A model generated the notes under the pieces. The model saw nothing but the letters and a program-made list of their open reading frames with translations. It made no database searches and was not told the origin of the DNA. From Mucilaginibacter terrenus (GTDB taxonomy: Bacteria > Bacteroidota > Bacteroidia > Sphingobacteriales > Sphingobacteriaceae), in contig NZ_QWDE01000004.1 of NCBI RefSeq assembly GCF_003432065.1, positions 62,001 through 126,000 on the forward strand: a stretch of 64,000 nucleotides of DNA, given 5' to 3'. Below are positions 1 through 10,554 of this stretch, piece by piece. A program made the position numbers and the translations under genes. Within the stretch, counting starts at the first letter, position 1; the number at the start of each line of letters is the position of its first letter.

Positions 1-383
1 TCAACGTTTAATGGTTTAGATACAAAATCTTTTACCAGCGGATAAGAACGCGCTTTGTTGATGTCATTGCTAAAAACAGAAGATGAAATGATAAAGATTT
101 TTGTCTTACTAAGCGGGTCTATACCTAAACGTTTATACTCGTCCAGGAACTCCCAACCGTTCATGATAGGCATGTTAATATCCAGCAAAATGTAATCAGG
201 AAGTTTAGCCGGATCCTTGTCCTGAATCTCCATTAACTGGTCTATGGCAAACTTACCATTCAGGCATGCCATGATGTCTGTGTTCAATAATGCTTTCTTA
301 ATAAGCTTAATGGAAATAAAATTATTGATCTCATCATCATCAACCAATAAGACGCTTACGGTTTTGGTACTGTTAGGGCTCAT
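1..383 (-). CDS. CheY-like response regulator, single receiver domain (C-terminus cut by window edge)
   Basis: The reading frame runs off the left edge after 127 codons. The N-terminal acidic pocket (VDDDEIN, Asp15-Asp17), the phospho-acceptor in LLDINMP (Asp68) and the conserved Lys in SKPL (Lys123) are all present, so the receiver domain is nearly complete and should be phosphorylatable. No output domain can be seen before the edge. Stand-alone receivers of this type in Bacteroidota usually serve a hybrid histidine kinase or phosphorelay; the partner is not in the window. ATG at 383 is the only good start. Confidence 0.9.
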   Translation of the reverse strand, partial: MSPNSTKTVSVLLVDDDEINNFISIKLIKKALLNTDIMACLNGKFAIDQLMEIQDKDPAKLPDYILLDINMPIMNGWEFLDEYKRLGIDPLSKTKIFIISSSVFSNDINKARSYPLVKDFVSKPLNV

Positions 384-575
384 ATACGATCTTTATACGG
401 AAGCTATAATCAAAAAGTTGTATTCCTATTAGTTGTAATTTACAAATATACTACCACTTTATGGCGCAACGTAGTAATAAACGATTAGATTGAACAGACG
501 GTTGTCCAACATTTTTGTTACATATTTACACCGGGTTTTTTATTAGCTGTGTATAAAACAGTTAACTGCCATTAC

Positions 576-887
576 TTAAAAGCCATAATCGCGTTCTACA
601 AGGCAAATTCTTACTTTATATTCCTCATACCACTTATCTCGGCCATACTTTTGAGCAAGTAAATGACTGGTGTTCGCCTTCCATGTCCTGATTGCGTCCG
701 TATTTTTCCAGTAAGATACAGTTATTCCCGTGTCGTTCCTGGCAGATTCTACACCTAGAAAGCCATCTTGCTCTGTTGCCAATCGTACCATCTCGGCAGC
801 CATGTCACCGTACCCCTCATCAACACCGGTGCGGATGGACGTAAATATTACAGCGTAATAAGGGACGGGAGGAGTTTGAGCAATCAT
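576..887 (-). CDS. Antibiotic biosynthesis monooxygenase (ABM) domain protein
   Basis: A 103-residue single-domain protein of the dimeric alpha/beta-barrel ABM fold (YqjZ/YgiN-like). The features seen are YYAVIFTSIRTG for the first strand, the GFLGVESAR segment, the SYWKNTDAIRTWKANTSHLLAQ helix-strand region and a C-terminal Arg-rich strand. The family includes cofactor-free monooxygenases and heme-degrading or stress proteins; the substrate cannot be assigned. An in-frame TTG lies four codons upstream, but ATG at 887 is preferred. It appears monocistronic, between the receiver protein and a divergent exported protein. Confidence 0.8.
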   Translation of the reverse strand: MIAQTPPVPYYAVIFTSIRTGVDEGYGDMAAEMVRLATEQDGFLGVESARNDTGITVSYWKNTDAIRTWKANTSHLLAQKYGRDKWYEEYKVRICLVERDYGF

Positions 888-987
888 GTTATCGGGCAAA
901 ATAGCTTAATGCAAAGCTGACATTATTTCTCAAGATAAAACAATTTCCTGAAACAAGCTTTAAAGTAATAAGCTAAATCACACTACT

Positions 988-1434
988 ATGAAAACCATCA
1001 GATTAACTTTCTTGGCAACGGTATTAGTTGTACTAACCTCTATAACCAGTTACGCACAAAAGGTTGCAAACTACGCTGCAGGTAAGCCGGGTACAAGCTC
1101 CTATCGTGGGTATAGCTTTTACCTTACCGGAACAAAACCAACTGAAATAAGCTTCAGGAGCGGCGCCGACCGTAACGAAAGCAACGTAACCTATAACGGT
1201 AAAGCCACCTACAACGGCAAAAGGTGCTTTAAAATGACGTTGACAGGTAATAAAGTGTACTACGCGTACCCTGTTGGCGACAAACTAGCGATAGTGAATG
1301 CTACATCAAAAAAAGCAGAGACTTACACCTGGGAGTACGAAGGCCCGGTAGATGGCCGCGGGACGTTTTGTGAAGCCTGCGCCGAGGACGAAAAAGAGGC
1401 CATGAAGCTGATGAAATCCAGCTACCTTAAATAG
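988..1434 (+). CDS. Small exported protein of unknown function, C-terminal CxxC
   Basis: 148 residues with a clear signal peptide (MKTIRLTFLATVLVVLTSITSYAQ, cleavage after AYAQ-like residues 21-24). The mature part is rich in Tyr, Gly, Lys and Thr and looks like a small beta-rich domain, followed by an acidic C-terminal helix that contains FCEACAEDE, a CxxC pair that could form a disulfide or bind metal. I do not recognise a family. The stop codon is followed five bases later by the conserved core of repeat element A (1440-1655). It is convergent with gcvP. Confidence 0.75.
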   Translation: MKTIRLTFLATVLVVLTSITSYAQKVANYAAGKPGTSSYRGYSFYLTGTKPTEISFRSGADRNESNVTYNGKATYNGKRCFKMTLTGNKVYYAYPVGDKLAIVNATSKKAETYTWEYEGPVDGRGTFCEACAEDEKEAMKLMKSSYLK

Positions 1435-1439
1435 CTCAA

Positions 1440-1655
1440 GTGTTCAAAAGTGTTCATCTTTTTTTGTGCCGACGCAATTTGAACACTCAATGCAGGCTAA
1501 AAAATTCCTTTAAAAAAAGCGCCAAATTGGCTCTGTAAAGGGACTTTTTGCAAGAAACCTATTCAGAAAACTTCAAAAACCGCACGAAAAAAATGCACTA
1601 AAAAAAGATTTATTTGCATCGAAGCCAAATATTACAGGTAATAATTGGCGATTTT
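1440..1655 (+). repeat. Intergenic element, copy A (about 216 bp)
   Basis: The core at 1440-1486 starts GTGTTCAA, repeats GTGTTCA nine bases later, has a T7 run with GTGCCG, and ends TTGAACAC, so the ends form an inverted repeat. A second conserved block (CTTCAAAAACCGCAC) lies at 1571-1585 and a third (ATTACAGGT...GATTTT) at 1631-1655. The same blocks with the same spacing occur at 42383-42598 and, more diverged, at 57950-58148. The core begins 5 bp after the stop codon of the upstream gene, and the element fills the space up to the gcvP terminator. Confidence 0.75.
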
Positions 1656-1664
1656 AATGCTACG

Positions 1665-1690
1665 AAAAAGGCCACCCAAAGGTGGCCTTT
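1665..1690 (-). terminator. Rho-independent terminator of gcvP
   Basis: A 10-bp stem, AAAGGCCACC with GGTGGCCTTT, and a three-base loop, followed on the minus strand by TTTTTC. It lies 22 bp past the gcvP stop codon. Confidence 0.85.
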
Positions 1691-1711
1691 AAATTTATAA
1701 AAAACTTATTC

Positions 1712-4621
1712 TCACGTGCCGTACTCCGGTGTGGTTACTTCACTTTCTTCAAACTCGTAATCGCTAAGCGGCGGGCAAGAGCAGATAAGCGTACGGTCAC
1801 CGTAGGTGTCGTTCACCCTGCCTACTGAAGGCCAGAATTTGTGCTGCGCTACATAAGACAGCGGGAAGGCTGCTTTCTGGCGGGTATAAGGATGCTCCCA
1901 CTCATTGCTGGTGATAACGGCAGTTGTATGCGGCGCATTCTTTAACGGGTTATCCGCCTTGTCTGACAAGCCTTTTTCAATATCTTCTATCTCATGACGG
2001 ATAGAGATCATGGCATCGCAAAAACGGTCAAGCTCATGCTTAGGTTCCGATTCGGTTGGCTCCACCATTACGGTACCTGCAACCGGGAACGATACTGTTG
2101 GCGCATGGAAACCGTAGTCCATTAAACGCTTTGCAATATCGCTCACTTCAACGCCTGCCTGCTTAAAGGAGCGGCAATCCAAAATCATCTCGTGTGCGCA
2201 ACGGCCGTTAGCACCGGTATATAATACCGGATAGTGACCGCTCAGGCGCGCTTTAATATAGTTGGCGTTCAGTATGGCGTACTTGGTAGCATCAGTTAAC
2301 CCTTCGCCGCCCATCATGGCTATGTAGGCATGTGAGATGATCAGGATTGATGCTGAGCCCCATGGTGCCGCAGATACAGCATGGATGGCCTTGCCATTAT
2401 CAATATCAACAACAGCGTGACCCGGCAGATAAGGAACAAGGTGCTTGGCTACGCCAATTGGGCCCATACCAGGGCCGCCGCCACCGTGAGGTATACAGAA
2501 TGTTTTATGCAGGTTAAGATGGCAAACATCCGCGCCAATGTTAGCAGGACTGGTAAGGCCTACCTGCGCGTTCATGTTAGCGCCGTCCATATAAACCTGT
2601 CCGCCGTTCTGGTGTATGATGTCGCAGATCTCGATGATCGACTCCTCAAATACCCCGTGGGTGGATGGGTAAGTAACCATCAGGCACGATAGATCGTTCT
2701 GGTATTGTTCTGCTTTTGCTTTCAGGTCAGCAACGTCTATGTTTCCGTTGTCGTCACATTTAACAACCACAATCTTCATTCCTGCCATAGCTGCAGAAGC
2801 CGGATTGGTACCGTGTGCAGATGCCGGGATAAGCGCCACATTACGGTGGCTGTCTCCTCTATCATTATGGTAAGCACGTATAACCATTAAACCCGCGTAT
2901 TCGCCCTGTGCACCCGCATTAGGTTGCAGGCTCATAGCCGCAAAGCCGGTTATCTCACTTAACCATTTATTCAGTTCATCAAACAGCTGCATATAGCCGC
3001 CCACCTGGTCGGCAGGGGCAAACGGGTGCATTTTGCTGAATTCCGGCCAGGTAACGGGTACCATTTCGGTAGTTGCATTCAGCTTCATGGTGCATGATCC
3101 CAGCGCAATCATGGAGTGGCAAAGCGAAAGATCCTTTGCTTCCAGAGATTTTATGTAGCGCAGCATCTCATGTTCTGAGTGGTACGAGTTAAACAGTGCG
3201 TGTGTAAGGTATGCTGAAGTACGCTGCAAGCCGGCAGGAATTACCGACTCAACACTTTCTTTCAGTGTATCAAAATTAGCATCATTCAGGGTTTTGCCTT
3301 TTACTTTAGCAAACAAGCGCACTAATGTCTTTACATCTTCAACAGATGTTGTCTCGTCAAGCGAGATGGTCACTATGCTGCCATTGTAGTGAAGATTTGC
3401 CTCGTTGTTCAGCGCTTCCGAATGTATCGGGCCAGCCAGTTCGCCCAGGTCAAACTTCAGAGTATCAAAGTAAGCTTCGTTTAACTGTTGATAACCCAGG
3501 GTATTTAGCGAATTTGCCAGTAACACAGATAAGCCATGTATACGCTCAGCAATCAGTTTTACACCTTTGGGGCCATGGTATACAGCATACATACCAGCCA
3601 TAATAGCTAATAGTGCCTGTGCGGTACAAATGTTAGATGTAGCCTTGTCGCGGCGGATGTGCTGCTCGCGGGTTTGTAAAGCCATACGCAACGCATAGTT
3701 ACCGGCAGAGTCAATAGTTACCCCAATAATGCGACCGGGTAAAGAACGTTTGTATTCTTCTTTAGTAGCAAAGAATGCCGCATGCGGTCCACCAAAACCC
3801 ATCGGTACACCAAAACGCTGGCTGCTGCCAACTACAACATCGGCACCCCACTCACCCGGAGGCGTAAGCAGTGCCAGGCTCATCAGGTCAGCAACTACGG
3901 TAAGTTTTATGTTTTTGGCGTGAAGTTCGCTGGCAAAGTCGGCGTAGTTGTAAACCGCGCCATGGCCGGCCGGGTACTGTACTATGGCGCCAAATACCTC
4001 ATCCGTTAGCTCGGCGGTACGGTGATCACCTATTTGCAGTTTTATGCCGTAAGGCTCGCTGCGGGTTTTTAAAATGTCAATTGTTTGCGGGAAAAGCTCC
4101 TCGCTTACAAAGTAGGTGTTCGCTTTAGTGTTTTTACGCAGGCTGTACTGCATAAACATAGCCTCGGCAGCAGCGGTACCTTCGTCCAGTAACGACGCGT
4201 TGGCAATCTCCATCCCGGTCAGGTCGCTTATCATGGTTTGGAAATTCAGCAGCGCCTGTAAACGGCCCTGGGCAATCTCGGCCTGGTAAGGCGTATATTG
4301 GGTGTACCATCCGGGGTTCTCGAGGATGTTGCGCTGGATTACTCCCGGAACAATCACATCATAATAACCCTGGCCTATGTACGTTTTAAAAACCTTGTTT
4401 TTAGAAGCGGTTACCTTAAGTGTGTTCAGATAATCAAACTCACTTTTTGCCGGAGGCAAATTCAAAGGATTTTTTAAGCGTATACGGGCCGGAACCGTCT
4501 CGTCAATCAGTTGGTCTATTGTTTCCACACCAACCGTTTTCAACATTTTAGCGGTGTCGCTATCGTTCGGTGCAATGTGCCTCTGCTGGAATTTTTCCTG
4601 GTAATCTATGTTCAGCTTCAT
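1712..4621 (-). CDS. gcvP: Glycine dehydrogenase (decarboxylating), P-protein of the glycine cleavage system
   Basis: A 969-residue single-chain P-protein (the fused type, not the split GcvPA/GcvPB). It decarboxylates glycine with PLP and passes the aminomethyl group to lipoyl-GcvH. The PLP lysine is Lys706 in [16 protein letters not shown], followed by the Gly-rich loop. The N-terminal half carries the typical [20 protein letters not shown] segment. Length is normal for the family. GcvT and GcvH are not in the window, so the system is encoded at scattered loci, as is common in this phylum. It has its own promoter and terminator and is therefore probably monocistronic. Confidence 0.97.
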   Translation of the reverse strand: MKLNIDYQEKFQQRHIAPNDSDTAKMLKTVGVETIDQLIDETVPARIRLKNPLNLPPAKSEFDYLNTLKVTASKNKVFKTYIGQGYYDVIVPGVIQRNILENPGWYTQYTPYQAEIAQGRLQALLNFQTMISDLTGMEIANASLLDEGTAAAEAMFMQYSLRKNTKANTYFVSEELFPQTIDILKTRSEPYGIKLQIGDHRTAELTDEVFGAIVQYPAGHGAVYNYADFASELHAKNIKLTVVADLMSLALLTPPGEWGADVVVGSSQRFGVPMGFGGPHAAFFATKEEYKRSLPGRIIGVTIDSAGNYALRMALQTREQHIRRDKATSNICTAQALLAIMAGMYAVYHGPKGVKLIAERIHGLSVLLANSLNTLGYQQLNEAYFDTLKFDLGELAGPIHSEALNNEANLHYNGSIVTISLDETTSVEDVKTLVRLFAKVKGKTLNDANFDTLKESVESVIPAGLQRTSAYLTHALFNSYHSEHEMLRYIKSLEAKDLSLCHSMIALGSCTMKLNATTEMVPVTWPEFSKMHPFAPADQVGGYMQLFDELNKWLSEITGFAAMSLQPNAGAQGEYAGLMVIRAYHNDRGDSHRNVALIPASAHGTNPASAAMAGMKIVVVKCDDNGNIDVADLKAKAEQYQNDLSCLMVTYPSTHGVFEESIIEICDIIHQNGGQVYMDGANMNAQVGLTSPANIGADVCHLNLHKTFCIPHGGGGPGMGPIGVAKHLVPYLPGHAVVDIDNGKAIHAVSAAPWGSASILIISHAYIAMMGGEGLTDATKYAILNANYIKARLSGHYPVLYTGANGRCAHEMILDCRSFKQAGVEVSDIAKRLMDYGFHAPTVSFPVAGTVMVEPTESEPKHELDRFCDAMISIRHEIEDIEKGLSDKADNPLKNAPHTTAVITSNEWEHPYTRQKAAFPLSYVAQHKFWPSVGRVNDTYGDRTLICSCPPLSDYEFEESEVTTPEYGT

Positions 4622-4649
4622 TGAATATGGGTATCCCTTAAATTTACCG

Positions 4650-4680
4650 CAAAGGTACTATTTTGCTATACGAATAGCAA
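4650..4680 (-). promoter_or_regulatory. Bacteroidota-type promoter of gcvP
   Basis: On the minus strand TTG (4680-4678) is followed 20 bases later by TACCTTTG (4657-4650), a full match to the TTG-N17..23-TAnnTTTG consensus. It lies about 30 bases upstream of the gcvP ATG. Confidence 0.8.
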
Positions 4681-4746
4681 TTGAGTAATAGTTTACTTAC
4701 AATGGTTTTACAACAGAATTACGTATTTTGCAGACCCTGATAGTGT

Positions 4747-7700
4747 ATGTTGCGGCGAATATTTTTACTACTAACCCTTGTTGCTTTTTTTCACTGCCGC
4801 GCAAAAGCCGAAATTTTTGTAGTGACCAGCAATGCCGATATTGGGCCAGGCACCCTGCGCGAGGCTTTGACAAAAGCTGCGGCCAACGGTGTTGCTGAAA
4901 AAGACTATATCAATTTCAATTTACCGGATTTAAGCGAGGCGGGTAGGACAATAATCCTTTCTTCACAATTACCGGACGTAACAGGGTATGTGGTAATCGA
5001 TGCTTCTTCACAGTTGGGTACCACATTTGGTGTAAGCGGCGCCAGGATCTGCCTGTCGTACATTACGGACAGGGATACACCGCTATCAGGACTATCAATC
5101 CGAGATGTGAGCGATGTAGAAGTATATGGATTGTACCTGACCAAGGCAAACGATAACGTCAACAGCAAAGGCGATCTCCTCAATTTCACACTCGGTTTCG
5201 AGATTGTCAACAGTACGAATATCATTTTAGGAGCTGCCGGCAAAGGCAACGTTTGCGACAGGTTTTATTTCCCGATCATGACCAATTTTATGGAAACAGG
5301 GAATTCAACAATCAACCTTACTTTAAAGGCCAACATAATGGGCGTTGCACCTGACGGTAAAACTTTATCCATCAAATGGGAACAAGAAAGCACCCTTTTT
5401 GAAACTTACGGCAACGTTGTAATAGGTGGCACACCCAACGAAGGGAATGTATTTGCAACAGGCCTGTCTCTTTGGGGAGGCAACGAATACGCAGCGGCAC
5501 CAAGAGGCGACCTAGTTATTAAAAATAATCATATAGGGGTAGATCACGATGCCACCACATCATTCGAGCAGGGACTTAATGTGGGGACATCCTCGCTGAC
5601 GCCAGCCAACAGCATCAGAATAGAGGACAATGTGGCCGGCGCAACGGGCGGCTTCGGCGCGATATGGGTGAGCAACAGTACATCCAAGCTGATTATGCTG
5701 CGTAATTTTATTGGGACCGACAAAACCCGTACACACAAGTTTGATGTGATACAGGGTATTATGGTGGCGGGTTATTACGGTTCTGTACAGATAGGTAGTG
5801 ATGATCCCGGAGATGCCAACGTAGTTGGATACTGCAAACCACTTTTCTTAGTGAATGACCTTAATGTTCACTTTAACAAAAATAGTTTTTTTTGTGTCAA
5901 AGATGCATCTCCGATATACCTGGCAAGCCTTTATACACCGCTTACCACTATCAGCATAAGTAATATCACTGCATCTTCAATATCAGGCAATGCTACCCCG
6001 AATGCTGCCGTTGAATTGTTTTACGCCGATAAATGCGGCACCTGTGCACCCGAGACCTATTTTGCATCTGTTACGGCAGATAACGCTGGTAATTGGCACT
6101 ATGAGGGAGCTATTACAGGCACAGTTATAGCCTCGGCAACCTTCAATGGATCCACCTCAGAATTTACAACTGCAACTATAGATGTAACCTCAGTAAAGGT
6201 GATAAGTGCCTGTAATGGAAAAGGCTCAATAACCGGGGTTGTACCCGCAAATGTGCAAAGCTTTAAATGGGTAGATGAGCAGGGCAACACAGTTGGCAAT
6301 GAACGCGATTTAATTGACGTAAAGCCCGGAAAGTACCAGATGATTGCTTCAAATGGCGATTGTGTTGCATCAACGCCGTATTATGAGATCGTGGAAGGCT
6401 TTGAGGTTTCGGCAACTCCTCCTGCGGTTAAAAAGCCCACCTGCGGAGAAAGCAATGGAACTGTCACGGGCATTAAACTGACCAATAATACAGGCACTAG
6501 CATAATAATCAGCTGGAAAGACGCCAGCAACAAAGAATGGGGTACAGGCGTTGACCTTACAGGCATCCCCGCAGGCAGCTATACCATGTATGCTACATCT
6601 GCCGAAGGATGCATAAAAACTTACGGTCCTGTTATCGTGATTGATGAAAATGCCCCGACGATTGATCAAACCCAGGTAATTCTCACAGACGCAACCTGCG
6701 ATAATTATGATGGATCTATAAAAGGCCTCACAGCAAAAGGTACGGACTTGAGATACTCGTGGGCAAATACAAACGGAAAAACGTTTGGCGGCGGTAGTAT
6801 TGATTTAGAAAATGTACCCGCAGGTACGTACATACTTACTGTAAAGTCGGGCGCTTGCACGGCTGTTAGCGAGCCCATCACCATACAAAGCGCCAACGGG
6901 GTTTCAATTACAGGTACCGCTAACGTACAATCAGAGCGATGCGAAGGCAACAACGGCTCTATTACCGGTCTGGAGGCCAATGGTGCTACAAAAGTCGAAT
7001 GGAGAAACGCCGGCGGCACGCTTGTTGGCTCATCAATAGATCTAAAGAACATAGCTGCCGGCGATTACTTTTTGACGATAAGCAACGCGACCTGTACTTA
7101 TTCAACAGAGTTTCAGGTAGCAAAGTTGCAGCCCATATTATTTCCAGATTTTCCGGCCAGCTACGTAAAATCGTGCGCAGCGTTCCCCACCGGCAGCATT
7201 ACACTAAACACCGGTAACTCGCCCAGCCAACCTATTAACTACCGCTGGGTGAATAGTAAAGGTGATAATGTTGGCTTCGACAAAACTGTGCAGTTTTTAG
7301 CTAAAGGAGACTACAAGTTATACCTCACCGACCAAAATGGCTGCGAGAACTTGTATAAAAGCTACACCGTTGAAGAATATTCACCAATGGTAGTAACCAC
7401 ATTTGGCACCATTACCAATATACAATGCGGGGTAGGTACCGGCAGGGTGTCATCCACCATTGTCACCGGCGGGAGCGGCCATTATGAGTACCAGTGGCTG
7501 GATAGTAACGGCAATGCTATTTCCGGCCAAAATCAATCCTCCATTGATAATGTACCCGTTGGTGATTACAAGTTGCGGATAACTGATGGCGGCTGCAACC
7601 TGGCAGAACTCCCCTATTCTATAATTGATGTAAGCGCCACACCTCCTGCACCAGTTGCCAATAATGTGCAGTTGTCCGGGGCAGGGAGGGGACAAATAAC

Positions 7701-8154
7701 AATAAAAGATCCTTTTCCAACAGCTATTTACCGCTTGTATGACTCTCAAAGTTCAACCCAGTTTATTGATGAGCAAATTGGGGGCAACTTTGATATACAA
7801 GTATCCGAAGGGAGAAGTTACTACGTAAGCCTTACCTATGGCTATTGCGAAAGTGCACGTACCAAAGTACTGGTATCGCTGTGTATAACTGCTAAAGATA
7901 TAGCCACTGCTTTTACACCAAATGGAGACGGCATAAACGATTACTGGATGATTAAGGGGCTTGAATTTAATAACGCAGCTACTGTACAAATATTCAACCG
8001 TTACGGAGACAAGGTGTTCCAGTCGCGCGGGTACTCAAAACCTTTTGATGGCACTTTAAGCGGCAAACAATTACCATCTGGAACGTACTACTACGTCATC
8101 AATACAGGTACAAGCTGCGGGCAGTTCAGCGGGAACGTAACCGTTATCCGTTAA
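4747..8154 (+). CDS. Large exported protein with beta-helix region, six repeat modules and a T9SS type B (CHU_C) sorting domain
   Basis: 1135 residues. Signal peptide about 1-21. Residues 25-400 resemble a right-handed parallel beta-helix (starts [13 protein letters not shown], many short NxI/NNxI turns). Residues about 470-960 hold six tandem modules of some 70-80 residues, each starting with a Cys and G-S/T-I/V-x-G and ending with a (V/I)xxGxY strand and a second Cys, as in SprB-like surface proteins. The C-terminal 90 residues have [24 protein letters not shown] and [10 protein letters not shown], the hallmark of the gliding-motility C-terminal domain read by the type IX system. It is probably a cell-surface or secreted adhesin or carbohydrate-related protein. 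Its 3' end overlaps pdxJ by 11 bp on the other strand. Confidence 0.88.
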   Translation: MLRRIFLLLTLVAFFHCRAKAEIFVVTSNADIGPGTLREALTKAAANGVAEKDYINFNLPDLSEAGRTIILSSQLPDVTGYVVIDASSQLGTTFGVSGARICLSYITDRDTPLSGLSIRDVSDVEVYGLYLTKANDNVNSKGDLLNFTLGFEIVNSTNIILGAAGKGNVCDRFYFPIMTNFMETGNSTINLTLKANIMGVAPDGKTLSIKWEQESTLFETYGNVVIGGTPNEGNVFATGLSLWGGNEYAAAPRGDLVIKNNHIGVDHDATTSFEQGLNVGTSSLTPANSIRIEDNVAGATGGFGAIWVSNSTSKLIMLRNFIGTDKTRTHKFDVIQGIMVAGYYGSVQIGSDDPGDANVVGYCKPLFLVNDLNVHFNKNSFFCVKDASPIYLASLYTPLTTISISNITASSISGNATPNAAVELFYADKCGTCAPETYFASVTADNAGNWHYEGAITGTVIASATFNGSTSEFTTATIDVTSVKVISACNGKGSITGVVPANVQSFKWVDEQGNTVGNERDLIDVKPGKYQMIASNGDCVASTPYYEIVEGFEVSATPPAVKKPTCGESNGTVTGIKLTNNTGTSIIISWKDASNKEWGTGVDLTGIPAGSYTMYATSAEGCIKTYGPVIVIDENAPTIDQTQVILTDATCDNYDGSIKGLTAKGTDLRYSWANTNGKTFGGGSIDLENVPAGTYILTVKSGACTAVSEPITIQSANGVSITGTANVQSERCEGNNGSITGLEANGATKVEWRNAGGTLVGSSIDLKNIAAGDYFLTISNATCTYSTEFQVAKLQPILFPDFPASYVKSCAAFPTGSITLNTGNSPSQPINYRWVNSKGDNVGFDKTVQFLAKGDYKLYLTDQNGCENLYKSYTVEEYSPMVVTTFGTITNIQCGVGTGRVSSTIVTGGSGHYEYQWLDSNGNAISGQNQSSIDNVPVGDYKLRITDGGCNLAELPYSIIDVSATPPAPVANNVQLSGAGRGQITIKDPFPTAIYRLYDSQSSTQFIDEQIGGNFDIQVSEGRSYYVSLTYGYCESARTKVLVSLCITAKDIATAFTPNGDGINDYWMIKGLEFNNAATVQIFNRYGDKVFQSRGYSKPFDGTLSGKQLPSGTYYYVINTGTSCGQFSGNVTVIR

Positions 8155-8866
8155 CCAGTTGTCGTAGATACATCTGTATGGTATTCTCTAGACCATAGTA
8201 AAGTGCGTCGCTTATTAAAGCATGCCCGATGCTTACCTCATCTAAAGCAGGGATGTTCTCTGCAAAGTATTTAAGGTTATGCAGGTCCAGGTCGTGGCCA
8301 GCGTTTATACCCAGGCCAAGCTCATGCGCTTTCTCCGCAGCTTTCACGTAAGGGGCTAAGGCCTCTGCTTTATTTTGGTGATAACCTGTGGCGTAAGCTT
8401 CGGTGTAAAGTTCAATTCGGTCGGTACCCGTTGTAGCAGCAGCCTCTACCATGCCAATTACAGGATCGACAAAGATGGAAACACGTATGCTCGCATCTTT
8501 AAACACTTTAATAATATCCTGCAAATACTGCTGATTTGCCACAGTGTCCCAGCCATGGTTAGATGTTATTTGCCCCAGGGCATCCGGCACCAGCGTTACT
8601 TGCTCCGGTTTTGAGGCGAGCACAAGGTCTACAAACTTTTGTTCCTGGCAGTTTCCTTCTATGTTAAATTCCGTGGTTACGATCTTTTTAAGATCGAACA
8701 CATCCTGGTAGCGAATGTGGCGCTCATCCGGCCGGGGGTGTACGGTAATACCCTGCGCACCAAACCGCTCGCAATCTTTTGCTACCTGAACCAGATCGGG
8801 ATTGTTGCCCCCGCGCGAGTTACGCAGCGTAGCTATTTTATTGATATTTACCGACAGACGAGCCAT
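8144..8866 (-). CDS. pdxJ: Pyridoxine 5'-phosphate synthase PdxJ
   Basis: 240 residues, the usual length. PdxJ condenses 1-deoxy-D-xylulose 5-phosphate with 3-amino-2-oxopropyl phosphate in DXP-dependent vitamin B6 synthesis. The conserved N-terminus [17 protein letters not shown], the HPRPDERHI active-site loop, the Glu in TEFNIEGN and [15 protein letters not shown] in the last barrel strands are all visible. The final codons overlap the end of the convergent sorting-domain gene by 11 bp. Confidence 0.97.
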   Translation of the reverse strand: MARLSVNINKIATLRNSRGGNNPDLVQVAKDCERFGAQGITVHPRPDERHIRYQDVFDLKKIVTTEFNIEGNCQEQKFVDLVLASKPEQVTLVPDALGQITSNHGWDTVANQQYLQDIIKVFKDASIRVSIFVDPVIGMVEAAATTGTDRIELYTEAYATGYHQNKAEALAPYVKAAEKAHELGLGINAGHDLDLHNLKYFAENIPALDEVSIGHALISDALYYGLENTIQMYLRQLVNG

Positions 8867-9015
8867 AGTATGGAATGTTTAGCGGCAAATATCAGCATTA
8901 TGAAGCTTTAAAAAAAGACCGGCGCGGTCGGCTTCCTCATTATAGCTTGTTTGGCACTTCGATAGTAATCTCTTTCAAGGTTTACTCTTCATCCTAAATT
9001 TTTATAACTTTAACA

Positions 9016-9417
9016 ATGCCCTACATTTGCCCAAAGTGCGACCGCGAACTAGTAAACGAAAGTCAGCGACATTATTGCGCAAGGGTGAGCCTCGACGATT
9101 TATTTAAAGGTAAGCCTGATGAGTTATTGTTGTTATTCGACAAGCTGTTGGCAGAGGTAGCAGACTGGCCCGAAGTGCTGGTGGGGACCACACCCAACTG
9201 CATCACGTTTGTACACCGCCAAACGTTTTTTGTAATTCGCCCGATGCAAAAGTTTCTTGATCTAAAGTTTTATACCCCGGAGAAGTTAGAGCAGCCACAA
9301 CTCTATAAAAGCGTGGAAGTTGCGGGCCGTTACCAGCATAATCTTCGGTTAAGCAATGTGGCTGAGCTTCAACCACAGGTATTTGCATGGATAAGGACAT
9401 CTTATGAGTTATTGTAA
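9016..9417 (+). CDS. DUF5655-like protein with N-terminal CxxC...HxC motif
   Basis: 133 residues. Residues 5-22 carry CPKC followed by HYC, four ligands that could form a small zinc site. The rest (KPDELLLLFDKLLAEV..., TPNCITFVHRQTFFVIRPMQKFLDLKF) matches my memory of the DUF5655 domain, a small module of unknown function related to the 'DUF1801' type of fold. No signal peptide, so cytoplasmic. It is followed 59 bp later by an exported deacetylase-like protein; co-transcription is possible but the gap contains its own AT-rich promoter-like sequence. Confidence 0.7.
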   Translation: MPYICPKCDRELVNESQRHYCARVSLDDLFKGKPDELLLLFDKLLAEVADWPEVLVGTTPNCITFVHRQTFFVIRPMQKFLDLKFYTPEKLEQPQLYKSVEVAGRYQHNLRLSNVAELQPQVFAWIRTSYELL

Positions 9418-9476
9418 AAGATTAAACCAGATTGATCGAATTGCTAGCTACGTATATCTTTTGTATTTATTAGAAC

Positions 9477-10460
9477 ATGATTAAACACGCGCTTGCCGTA
9501 CTGCTATTTGTATTCGCCTTTACTACAACTGCTTCAGCACAAGCTGACTTCAGATCGCTGGATAAATACGAGGTTTACTTTGGGACAGCCAGACGTTTCG
9601 GCAAAACCTGGCTTACATTGCGCCGTTTTGAGGATCATGGCCGTAAATTTTTGCTTTTAGTTGATCAGGCGACACTTAATACGCGAACCGACCTGGAGAG
9701 CAACTACACGGTGCAACAGATGCCTTTAGCAGATTTAAGAGCGGCCTTTAAATACTTGCCGTATGTAAGAGCCCTCTCATCTACAGAACAGCATTCGGTA
9801 GCGGTGCAGGATGCAGGGATAGAGCGTGGGTTGCCAAAGGAGACCGGCATCAGCCTGACAGCAGATCTTTGTCCATCACACCGCTCATTGGATAAACGAA
9901 TTTTTGTTGATATCCTCAACGAATTTAAAGCTGTGGAGCGGCCGGTGCCGGTAGCCCTGTCGGTAAGTGGCTTGTGGCTAAACAAGCATCAGCAAGACCT
10001 TGCCTGGCTTAAGCAGATGCAGAATGATCATGAAATTAACATCACCTGGGTTAATCACTCTTACAAGCACCGGGTTAGTTTAAAAGCTCCGCTAAAGCGC
10101 AATTTTTTGCTTGAGCCCGGCACCAATATTAATTATGAGGTTCTCGAAACTGAAAGGGATATGCTAAGGAATGGGCTGTTGCCATCAGTATTCTTCAGAT
10201 TTCCCGGCCTGGTATCTGATCAGCAGCTTGTTTATGAAATCACCGGCTTCGGGCTTATTCCAATTGGTACTGATGCGTGGCTTGCAAAGGGACAACAGCC
10301 GCGCGCGGGCAGCATTGTGCTGATACATGGTAACGGCAACGAACCAATAGGTGTAACGGACTTTATAGAACTTCTAAAATCAAAAGCTGCCGACATTGCA
10401 CATAAGCAATGGCTTTTGTACGACCTTCGCCAAACGGTCGACGATGAATTTGAGCAATAA
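9477..10460 (+). CDS. Exported polysaccharide deacetylase-like protein
   Basis: 327 residues with a signal peptide (about 1-22, ending ASAQA). The C-terminal two thirds look like a divergent NodB fold: strand 1 SLTADLCPS with a single Asp130 in place of the usual TFDDG, the zinc-type His pair in NHSYKH (His194, His198), FFRFPG around residue 240, and the closing strand GSIVLIHGNGNEP. The single Asp in motif 1 and the about 120-residue N-terminal domain of unknown fold make the substrate uncertain; it probably acts on a periplasmic or surface glycan. It is convergent with ahcY. Confidence 0.72.
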   Translation: MIKHALAVLLFVFAFTTTASAQADFRSLDKYEVYFGTARRFGKTWLTLRRFEDHGRKFLLLVDQATLNTRTDLESNYTVQQMPLADLRAAFKYLPYVRALSSTEQHSVAVQDAGIERGLPKETGISLTADLCPSHRSLDKRIFVDILNEFKAVERPVPVALSVSGLWLNKHQQDLAWLKQMQNDHEINITWVNHSYKHRVSLKAPLKRNFLLEPGTNINYEVLETERDMLRNGLLPSVFFRFPGLVSDQQLVYEITGFGLIPIGTDAWLAKGQQPRAGSIVLIHGNGNEPIGVTDFIELLKSKAADIAHKQWLLYDLRQTVDDEFEQ

Positions 10461-10480
10461 AGCTTAAAAATGTATCAGCA

Positions 10481-10516
10481 AAAAAGGGACATGGCTCACA
10501 CCACATCCCTTTTAGT
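10481..10516. terminator. Hairpin between convergent genes, probable bidirectional terminator
   Basis: An outer stem AAAGGGA with TCCCTTT and an inner TGG/CCA stem, separated by a small internal loop. A-rich flank on the left and TTTTAG on the right. It lies between the stops of the deacetylase-like gene and ahcY; the T-tracts are short. Confidence 0.5.
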
Positions 10517-10554
10517 CTTATCTTGATTCCTGACTCTAATCGTCCTGATTCTAC

